DNA of 5,934 nucleotides from JBKEHD01 sp046710445 (GTDB lineage Bacteria; Pseudomonadota; Alphaproteobacteria; Rickettsiales; Midichloriaceae), in the NCBI GenBank assembly GCA_046710445.1, contig JBKEHD010000041.1, forward strand, positions 1-5,934, given 5' to 3'. The position numbers were made by a program, and so were the translations under genes. The notes beneath the pieces were generated by a model, which saw only the letters and a list, made by a program, of their open reading frames with translations, did no database searches and had not been told where the DNA came from. This document shows, in pieces, positions 1-5,332 of this stretch. How positions within the stretch are numbered: the first letter of the stretch is position 1; each line of letters opens with the position of its first letter.

Positions 1-5
1 TATAA

Positions 6-484
6 ATAAAGTATGAAGAAAGAGTAGCTGAATCCAAGATAGGAAATGAAATAAAGTATATTGCAGACAGTATCATTAAAACAACCCTCTTAAAAGAAAA
101 ACCGTTTGAATCTATTTCAATGAAAATAAACAATGATAATGAAATTAATGTACTAAAATCAAAAGGTGATTCGGCGTATTCGATATTAAAAACCATAATA
201 AATCAGGTTTAGATGATAGTGATAAAGAGTATTTGAAAAAATTTCTACAAGAAGTATTAAATTCTAAAGAGACTGAATTAGATGAATTATTAGCAGTACT
301 AAATAAAAAAATTGGGGTGCAAGTAAATATTGAAAAAACTCAAAATAATAAGGTGAATAATAATACAGATTTTAAACGATCTTCATTTTCTGATAAAATT
401 TCAAATCCAAAAGAAAAAGGAAAAAATCATGTTGAAAAACATACTAATAGATCAAAAAGTGAAGATATTAGTATGAAAAAATAA
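6..484 (+). pseudogene. Decaying gene of unknown function, apparently frameshifted
   Basis: I do not recognise this gene. The frame starting at position 6 is open to a TAG at 210-212 and reads like real protein (for example ESKIGNEIKYIADSIIK). It follows a TAA at 3-5, and its only standard start is an internal ATG at 120. A second frame is open from 170 to the TAA at 482-484 and also looks coding, including a helical stretch ending LKKFLQEVLNSKETELDEL, then a basic, Asn/Lys-rich tail that is probably disordered. Switching by -1 near 195-205 joins the two into one continuous helical protein (about 158 codons), which suggests a one-base loss. All three frames have a stop within the first 16 bases, so at least one more disruption, or the true start, lies at the left edge. 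The product would be mostly helical, with no signal peptide or membrane segment. A sequencing error is an alternative explanation. The SKETE motif recurs in the gene at 5333. Confidence 0.5.
233..484 (+). CDS. Small hypothetical basic protein (alternative reading of the 3' half of the broken gene)
   Basis: If this segment is translated on its own, the only usable start is a TTG at 233, giving 83 residues. Residues 1-27 are amphipathic (LQEVLNSKETELDELLAVLN), and residues 35-83 are a Lys/Asn/Ser-rich hydrophilic tail. No Shine-Dalgarno sequence precedes the TTG: the upstream bases are GATAAAGAGTAT. The open frame and its protein-like character also continue upstream to position 170 without an ATG or GTG. 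These facts favour a fragment of the larger broken gene over an independent small gene. No function can be assigned. Confidence 0.25.
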   Translation: MKKFLQEVLNSKETELDELLAVLNKKIGVQVNIEKTQNNKVNNNTDFKRSSFSDKISNPKEKGKNHVEKHTNRSKSEDISMKK

Positions 485-500
485 CATTTACTTTTTTTGA

Positions 501-528
501 TTTCAAGGTACAATTGTAATTTTATAAT
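501..528 (+). promoter_or_regulatory. Candidate promoter with TATAAT -10 box
   Basis: A perfect TATAAT lies at 523-528. The -35 is unclear: TTTCAA at 501-506 gives a 16-base spacer, and TTGATT at 497-502 gives 20. A perfect 10-bp palindrome, TACAATTGTA, sits at 509-518 inside the spacer and could be a regulator site, although short AT-rich palindromes arise easily by chance. Transcription would begin near 535, leaving a very short leader before the ATG at 547. That argues against the GTG at 532 as the start codon. Confidence 0.4.
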
Positions 529-546
529 AGTGTGGGTGGTGTTATT

Positions 547-2112
547 ATGTCTAAAACAGTTTATCAAGATAAAGCAGCGTGTGCTAAAAATTTAGTTATT
601 CAGATCAATCCAAATAATAAAGAGGTACTTACAAGTGTACCATCTGTAACCTCTCTTTCTAACGGGAATTTATTAACAATTTGGGGTACTGCCGAGAGCG
701 GTATAAGCATTGTAACAATGAATATATATGGTAAAATAATAACTCAAAGTGGAAATGTTATTGTTGATACATTTTTTGTTGATTCGGGATTAACACAAGA
801 TATTAGATATGGTGATAATTCCATAAATCCGATTCCTTTAAAAGATGGTAATTTTGCTATTAGTTATAGTAAAGTAATAAATGAAACTGTTGGTCCAATA
901 GCATTAGGTTTTCAGAAATTTAATGAATCTGCAAAAAAGATTGGAAATTTTGTATCTGTGCAAGAGGATTATGACACTGGAAGTGCAGAGCAGTATCTTA
1001 ATAATTTCGCTTTATCATTCCCAAACGGAAATTTTGGTATTATGGGTGCTAATTGGCAAAATACAGGACAAAATTTTCAAGAATTTAATCCAGAGGGTAA
1101 AAATATCTCCACCCCTGTTAACATTCCGCTTGGTGCAGGTCCTTACGGCATGACAGCACTCTCTGACAATGGTTTTGCTGTAACTTATAGAGACTTCCCT
1201 ATTAATAATCAAAATGTATCTGTATTAACAGATGTTTATAACTCTTCAAAAATAAAAATAGGAAATAATTCATTCTCTTCAAAAAAAGTAGCTGGTGGAG
1301 AAAAAGATTATTCTGCCGTTTCTAGCTTATCTAATGGTAATATCTTAACAGCATGGATAGAGACGGTTTCTGATGAAGATTGTCCATCTTTTAATGCGGA
1401 CTCATGCAGAATAATTAAAGGAGAAATAATTGATATAAATGCTAACTCTGTGATAGCACCATTTAATATTACCTCTATTGCAGACCTTAGTTCTGATGGA
1501 ATCAGTTTTTCAAATTTGCAAATAGCAGCGCTTTCTAATGGGAATTCTATCGTATCTTGGAGCGCTTTATTGGCAAAAGTTACATTTTTCTTTCAAGAAA
1601 TTAATGATAAAGGTGCAAAAATAGGAAATACATTTAAAAACGGTAATCATGATATTACGGGGGCAACGTATTTAAACAAAATATGTGAAATGGAAAGCAG
1701 TAAGTTCGCAACAACTTGGTTAGGTACAAAAGATATAAATTCTACTGCAAATGATGAGATATATCTTTCAATATTTGATTGTGATAATAATCCAAATGTC
1801 CCTACACCTGCTCCATCTCATAATATTCCAACCACTCCCACTTTTGGCCCTACATCAGCCCCTACTCCAACATCAACCCCATCACCATCAAATCATAACA
1901 ACAATGGAAATGACCATCATCATTGGCATGGATATGATACTGCGTTAGTTGTTGTTGGATCTTTAGCTTTTGTTGGGATTGTAGCTGCTGTTATATATAA
2001 ATCTGGGATTTGTAGTAAATTTCATCATGGCACAGGAGAGCTTGGTGGAGATAGTTTGCCTATAAATACACATGATCAACCTACATATAATGGTGCTGAT
2101 GATGTTGCATAA
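547..2112 (+). CDS. Predicted beta-propeller-like repeat protein with Pro/Thr stalk and C-terminal membrane anchor
   Basis: The 521-residue product has no named family that I recognise. Start: ATG 547 has GGGTGG at 534-539, seven bases upstream; a GTG at 532 would add five residues but overlaps that site. Seven 'LSNGN(x)nW'-like strands occur at residues about 33-46, 95-107, 153-170, 201-214, 256-270, 324-338 and 377-391. They alternate with 'FN..(G)xKIGN' segments (121-139, 230-248, 348-367). This resembles the 'ALxDGGFVVTW...RFDxxGxxVG' repeats of large secreted RTX-type proteins and fits a seven-bladed propeller by inference. Next come a Pro/Thr/Ser-rich stalk (416-448), an Asn/His patch with HHHWH (450-464), a hydrophobic helix (466-484) flanked by basic YKSGICSKFHH, and a 37-residue tail. 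The N-terminus (MSKTVYQDKAACAKN) is hydrophilic and lacks a signal peptide. The architecture suggests a surface-displayed or secreted host-interaction protein. A type IV or type I secretion substrate is possible but unproven. Confidence 0.85.
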   Translation: MSKTVYQDKAACAKNLVIQINPNNKEVLTSVPSVTSLSNGNLLTIWGTAESGISIVTMNIYGKIITQSGNVIVDTFFVDSGLTQDIRYGDNSINPIPLKDGNFAISYSKVINETVGPIALGFQKFNESAKKIGNFVSVQEDYDTGSAEQYLNNFALSFPNGNFGIMGANWQNTGQNFQEFNPEGKNISTPVNIPLGAGPYGMTALSDNGFAVTYRDFPINNQNVSVLTDVYNSSKIKIGNNSFSSKKVAGGEKDYSAVSSLSNGNILTAWIETVSDEDCPSFNADSCRIIKGEIIDINANSVIAPFNITSIADLSSDGISFSNLQIAALSNGNSIVSWSALLAKVTFFFQEINDKGAKIGNTFKNGNHDITGATYLNKICEMESSKFATTWLGTKDINSTANDEIYLSIFDCDNNPNVPTPAPSHNIPTTPTFGPTSAPTPTSTPSPSNHNNNGNDHHHWHGYDTALVVVGSLAFVGIVAAVIYKSGICSKFHHGTGELGGDSLPINTHDQPTYNGADDVA

Positions 2113-2171
2113 AGTATATTTTTTGAAATTTATTTTATAGAACAAGTTAGTTGTAAATTTATCCTTTTGTT

Positions 2172-2198
2172 GGGTTGCTCTATGTGATAGAGTAATCC
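2172..2198. repeat. 12-bp hairpin in the spacer upstream of nuoD
   Basis: The left arm, GGGTTGCTCTAT (2172-2183), pairs with ATAGAGTAATCC (2187-2198) across a three-base loop, GTG. All 12 positions pair, two of them as G-U wobbles. No T-run follows on either strand, so this is not a standard intrinsic terminator. It lies 29 bases before the nuoD start and 60 bases after the stop of the previous gene. It could be an RNA processing or stability element, a terminator of another type, or a leader structure for nuoDE. Confidence 0.6.
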
Positions 2199-2227
2199 TC
2201 ATTGCGCTGAAGCTATATTTTCAATAG

Positions 2228-3415
2228 ATGGTTACTAAAAAAAATAAAGATATAAAAAACATTTCTATAAATTTTGGCCCTCAACATCCTGCCGCTCATG
2301 GTGTTTTACGACTGATATTAGAAATGGATGGTGAAGTAATAGAAAGAGCAGACCCCCATATAGGACTGCTTCATCGTGGAACCGAAAAATTAATTGAGTA
2401 TAAAACTTATCTTCAAGCGTTACCATATTTTGATAGATTGGATTACGTCTCTCCAATGTGTCAAGAGCATTGTTATAGTTTGGCGGTTGAGAAATTATTG
2501 AAATGTGAAGTTCCTATAAGGGCAAAATATTTAAGAGTTTTGTTTAGTGAACTTACAAGAATATTAAATCACCTTTTGAGCGTTACTACTTATGCATTAG
2601 ATATAGGTGCTATGACACCATTATTGTGGATGTTTGAGGAGAGGGAAGTTATGATGGAATTTTATGAACGAGCTTCTGGAGCAAGATTGCACTCCGCTTA
2701 CATAAGACCAGGTGGCGTTGCGGAAGATATCGATAATAAACTTCTGGAAGATATGTGGACGTTCTTTGAGAAATTTCCAAAGAAAATTAAAGATATGGAA
2801 TCTTTATTAGATGATAATAGGATATTTAAACAGCGTTTAGTAGATATAGGTGTTGTGAGCAAAGAAAAAGCATTGGATTTGGGTTTTTCTGGACCTATGT
2901 TGAGAGCAAGTGGTGTAGCTTGGGATTTACGAAAATCACAACCTTATGAAATATATGAAGATTTGGATTTCAAAATACCCGTAGGAAGCAATGGAGATTG
3001 CTACGATAGATATTTAGTGCGTATGGCAGAGATTGTTGAATCAATAAAAATTATAAAACAATGTATCAACAAGATGCCTAATGGTCCTACTCATACAGAG
3101 GATACAAGAATATTTAAACCAAGTAGAGAAAAAATGAAAGGATCTATGGAGGAATTAATAAATCATTTCAAATTATTTACGGAAGGATACAGCGTTGAAG
3201 CTGGAGAAACTTATACAGCGATTGAGGCTCCAAAAGGAGAATTTGGAGTGTATTTAATATCAGATGGAACAAATAAACCATATAGATGTCATATTAGAGC
3301 ACCTGGTTTTGCACATTTACAAGCATTAGAATACATGAGTAAAGGACATATGCTTGCTGATGTTGTTGCAAATATCGGTAGTATGGATATTGTTTTTGGT
3401 GAAATAGATAGGTAA
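2228..3415 (+). CDS. nuoD: NADH-quinone oxidoreductase subunit D (complex I 49 kDa-type subunit)
   Basis: This 395-residue protein is a full-length NuoD, a peripheral-arm subunit of proton-pumping complex I at the inner membrane. With NuoB it forms the quinone pocket. Visible signatures are GPQHPAAHG (residues 17-25), DPHIGLLHRGTEKL (42-55), YFDRLDYVSPM (67-77), the central GARLHSAYIRPGG (151-163) and the C-terminal DIVFGEIDR. By family alignment from memory, His24 and Tyr73 match the His and Tyr that contact the quinone head group. The N-terminus is short, so this is the stand-alone form and not a NuoCD fusion. The ATG at 2228 directly follows an in-frame TAG, which fixes the start, but the ribosome binding site is weak. 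nuoE follows after 4 bases, so the two are surely co-transcribed. nuoC is not directly upstream, where the repeat protein gene ends 115 bases away. I see no strong promoter in that spacer. Confidence 0.97.
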   Translation: MVTKKNKDIKNISINFGPQHPAAHGVLRLILEMDGEVIERADPHIGLLHRGTEKLIEYKTYLQALPYFDRLDYVSPMCQEHCYSLAVEKLLKCEVPIRAKYLRVLFSELTRILNHLLSVTTYALDIGAMTPLLWMFEEREVMMEFYERASGARLHSAYIRPGGVAEDIDNKLLEDMWTFFEKFPKKIKDMESLLDDNRIFKQRLVDIGVVSKEKALDLGFSGPMLRASGVAWDLRKSQPYEIYEDLDFKIPVGSNGDCYDRYLVRMAEIVESIKIIKQCINKMPNGPTHTEDTRIFKPSREKMKGSMEELINHFKLFTEGYSVEAGETYTAIEAPKGEFGVYLISDGTNKPYRCHIRAPGFAHLQALEYMSKGHMLADVVANIGSMDIVFGEIDR

Positions 3416-3419
3416 TTTT

Positions 3420-3965
3420 ATGGGATCATTATTTAAAGAAATAGAATTTGAACAACCAAAATCATTTAAATTCACTACAGAAAATTTAAAAAAAGCAAAA
3501 AAATATATAGGGAAATATCCTAAAGGTAAGCAAAGAAGTGCAGTTATGCCATTGCTTTATTTAGCACAAGGGCAGCATAATAATTGGATACCAACTGCAG
3601 CTATGAATTATATTGCTGAATTGCTTGATATGCCAGAAATTCAAGTTTATGAAGTTGCAAACTTTTATACAATGTATAATAAACAACCAATTGGAGAATA
3701 TTTGATACAAGTTTGTAGAACAACACCATGCATGTTACGTGGTGCGAAAGATATAACAAAAGCATGTAAAAAGAAATTGGATATAGATTTGGGAGAAACA
3801 ACAAAAGACGGGAAATTTACATTGGTAGAAGTGGAGTGTCTAGGAGCTTGTGTTGCAGCACCCGTTGTTCAAATAAATAATGATTATCATGAAAATTTAA
3901 CAGCGGAATCTATCGAAGATTTGCTTGATAAATTATCTGAGAAGAAAAAAACAAGTAAATATTAA
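3420..3965 (+). CDS. nuoE: NADH-quinone oxidoreductase subunit E (complex I 24 kDa-type subunit)
   Basis: This 181-residue protein has the thioredoxin-like NuoE fold and holds the N1a [2Fe-2S] cluster in the NADH-dehydrogenase module, where it packs against NuoF. All four cluster ligands are present as C-x4-C (Cys99, Cys104 in QVCRTTPC) and C-x3-C (Cys140, Cys144 in ECLGAC). The N-terminal helical part carries the usual AVMPLLYLAQ (41-50) and EVANFYTMY (78-86) motifs. Length is normal for alphaproteobacterial NuoE, and the Lys-rich C-terminus (EKKKTSKY) is unremarkable. The ATG lies 4 bases after the nuoD stop with only a weak AGG upstream, so translation is probably coupled to nuoD. The partner nuoF is not the next gene; a transporter is. 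nuoF must therefore be elsewhere in the genome if complex I works. Confidence 0.97.
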   Translation: MGSLFKEIEFEQPKSFKFTTENLKKAKKYIGKYPKGKQRSAVMPLLYLAQGQHNNWIPTAAMNYIAELLDMPEIQVYEVANFYTMYNKQPIGEYLIQVCRTTPCMLRGAKDITKACKKKLDIDLGETTKDGKFTLVEVECLGACVAAPVVQINNDYHENLTAESIEDLLDKLSEKKKTSKY

Positions 3966-3996
3966 TTTAATATACAAATCTAAGAATTTAATGTAC

Positions 3997-4021
3997 TTTG
4001 TTCAGAGTTGTAGTGAACAAA
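3997..4021. repeat. 8-bp hairpin just upstream of the transporter ribosome binding site
   Basis: TTTGTTCA (3997-4004) pairs perfectly with TGAACAAA (4014-4021) across a nine-base loop. The stem ends one base before AGGAGG (4023-4028). With no T-run after it, the hairpin is not a typical terminator. It could protect the nuoDE message 3' end, or influence access to the transporter ribosome binding site. It starts 31 bases after the nuoE stop. Confidence 0.5.
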
Positions 4022-4022
4022 A

Positions 4023-4028
4023 AGGAGG
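4023..4028 (+). promoter_or_regulatory. Strong ribosome binding site AGGAGG that decides a GTG start
   Basis: AGGAGG is the best Shine-Dalgarno match in the window. It lies five bases before GTG 4034 and is in frame with the transporter. The longer open frame from TTG 3998 would place this site inside the coding region, and the ATG at 4052 is 23 bases away, so GTG 4034 is the preferred start. Confidence 0.8.
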
Positions 4029-4033
4029 CACAA

Positions 4034-5230
4034 GTGGAACAGCATAGTCATATGTCAGATAAAAAATCTGTTTATATAATGATAATTTCCCTATTTTTAG
4101 GATTATTATTCGGATACTTAGATATAAATTTTATATTTGTAGCATCAAAATATTTGGTGGATGTATTTATTAATCTTTTAAAATTCATCAGTTTACCAGT
4201 AATATTTTTATCTATTTGCACAAGTATAAACAAATTATTTAAAAATGGTAATTTGAGTAATATTTTAGTGAAAACAGTAACTTATACAGTTATTACAACA
4301 TTAATTTCTGCATTTATAGCCATGGTAGTTTATTTGCTGATTGAACCTGCTACACATGTGTTTATGGGAGAAGCTGGGAATAAAACTTTAAATATTTCTA
4401 AACATCTAGTTGCAATGTTTCCTTCAAATATTGTGGGTATTTTTTATGAGCATAATGTTATTGCAATAGTAATGTCAGCATTTTTTATAGGTTATTCAAG
4501 CACAATCATACCTAAAGAACAGAAGAATTTTATAGAACTTCTTTTTCAATCTCTTTTTACTATTTTTATGAAAATAGCAGCAATAATACTATCGTTCATA
4601 CCGTATTTGATGTGGTGTTTTGTAGTATTATTTATAAAAGACATAAAATCTGGTTTTGATATAGATAAAATATTTTTGTATATGCTAACAATAATTGTTG
4701 TAAATGCTATACAAGCAATTGTAATACTTCCGTTGTTTTTAAAATCAAAAAATATACCGGTTATTAAATCACTGAAGGGAATGCTTCCAGCATTGACTAC
4801 TGCTTTTTTCTCAAAAAGTTCAGCAGCATCGATTCCAACCACAATGCATTGCATAGAAAAAAATCTTCATGTAAAAAAAAGTGTCTCATCTCTTGTAGTG
4901 CCGCTTTGTACTACAATTAATATGAATGCATGTGCTGCTTTTATTTATATAACTGTACTATTTGTTTCACAAAGTCATGGTGTGATGTTTTCATATACTG
5001 ATTACGTTATATGGATATTTTTAGCAACCATAGCTGCTATAGGGAATGCTGGTGTACCTATGGGATGTTACTTTATGGCATCTGCATATTTATCTGGCAT
5101 GGATGTTCCGATATACCTAATGGGAGTGATTTTACCTTTTTATACAATACTTGATATGTTTGAAACAGCTATAAACGTCTGGTCAGATGCTTGTGTAACT
5201 TTGATAATAAATGAAAATTATAAAACCTAA
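4034..5230 (+). CDS. Dicarboxylate/amino acid:cation symporter family protein (SDF/DAACS, GltP-like)
   Basis: A 398-residue inner-membrane secondary transporter with the EAAT/GltPh fold: eight membrane helices plus two re-entrant hairpins. Visible landmarks are an early helix with LLKFISLPVIFLSI (48-61), the Ser-rich hairpin HP1 SKSSAASIP (260-268), the TM7 segment VPLCTTINMNAC (289-300), HP2 GNAGVPMG (337-344), and TM8 LDMFETAINVWSD (373-385). Family members import glutamate, aspartate, C4-dicarboxylates, serine or threonine with Na+ or H+. Here the TM7 motif usually NMDGT is NMNAC. In TM8, the arginine that holds the side-chain carboxylate in acidic-substrate members (Arg397 of GltPh) aligns with Glu377. 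Asn381 and Asp385, matching GltPh Asn401 and Asp405, are kept. Glutamate transport is therefore doubtful, and substrate and coupling ion are open. The GTG start follows the AGGAGG site. The gene lies 68 bases after nuoE, in the same direction, so read-through from nuoDE is possible. Confidence 0.92.
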   Translation: MEQHSHMSDKKSVYIMIISLFLGLLFGYLDINFIFVASKYLVDVFINLLKFISLPVIFLSICTSINKLFKNGNLSNILVKTVTYTVITTLISAFIAMVVYLLIEPATHVFMGEAGNKTLNISKHLVAMFPSNIVGIFYEHNVIAIVMSAFFIGYSSTIIPKEQKNFIELLFQSLFTIFMKIAAIILSFIPYLMWCFVVLFIKDIKSGFDIDKIFLYMLTIIVVNAIQAIVILPLFLKSKNIPVIKSLKGMLPALTTAFFSKSSAASIPTTMHCIEKNLHVKKSVSSLVVPLCTTINMNACAAFIYITVLFVSQSHGVMFSYTDYVIWIFLATIAAIGNAGVPMGCYFMASAYLSGMDVPIYLMGVILPFYTILDMFETAINVWSDACVTLIINENYKT

Positions 5231-5245
5231 GTTAATTAAAAGCAT

Positions 5246-5276
5246 TGCAAGCTCTAAATTGCACTTTTTGCTTGCA
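5246..5276 (+). terminator. Possible weak terminator after the transporter gene
   Basis: TGCAAGC (5246-5252) is complementary to GCTTGCA (5270-5276), and TGCAA (5246-5250) can instead pair with TTGCA (5259-5263), followed closely by TTTTT (5265-5269). The shorter hairpin plus T-run is terminator-like but has only five base pairs. The two pairings are mutually exclusive. The site starts 16 bases past the stop at 5230, where the transcription unit probably ends before the next promoter. Confidence 0.3.
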
Positions 5277-5287
5277 TATTTTAGTTC

Positions 5288-5293
5288 TATAAT
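5288..5293 (+). promoter_or_regulatory. Candidate -10 box TATAAT for the repeat-protein gene
   Basis: A perfect TATAAT lies 39 bases before the ATG at 5333, with an overlapping TATAAA at 5293-5298. No clear -35 stands at 16-18 bases. TTGCAT at 5272-5277 is 15 bases from TATAAA, and other TTG hexamers give poor spacing. The gene has its own ribosome binding site, so independent transcription from here is plausible. Confidence 0.35.
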
Positions 5294-5332
5294 ATAAAAT
5301 GCGCTTGATTTAACTTTCAAAGGGTGTGTGCA

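Noticed and set aside
185..212. Programmed -1 frameshift joining the two halves of the 5' broken gene
   Set aside because: No X-XXY-YYZ slippery heptamer in the right phase is present in the overlap: the TTA AAA stretch is preceded by A, not T. No strong downstream structure was seen. Decay or a sequencing error is simpler.
532..546. GTG 532 as the start of the propeller-like protein
   Set aside because: It overlaps the GGGTGG that serves ATG 547, and lies at or before the expected transcription start from TATAAT 523-528.
2101..2227. Remnant of nuoC upstream of nuoD
   Set aside because: The frame of nuoD is closed by the TAG directly before its ATG, and I could not recognise nuoC-like C-terminal residues in the spacer.
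3998..4033. TTG 3998 as the transporter start
   Set aside because: It lies inside a hairpin arm, has no ribosome binding site, and would bury the AGGAGG at 4023-4028 inside the coding region. GTG 4034 fits far better.
4546..4854. 102-residue open frame on the minus strand inside the transporter gene
   Set aside because: It lies fully antisense to a well-supported membrane protein gene, resembles no protein I know, and has no sign of its own ribosome binding site. It is a shadow frame.
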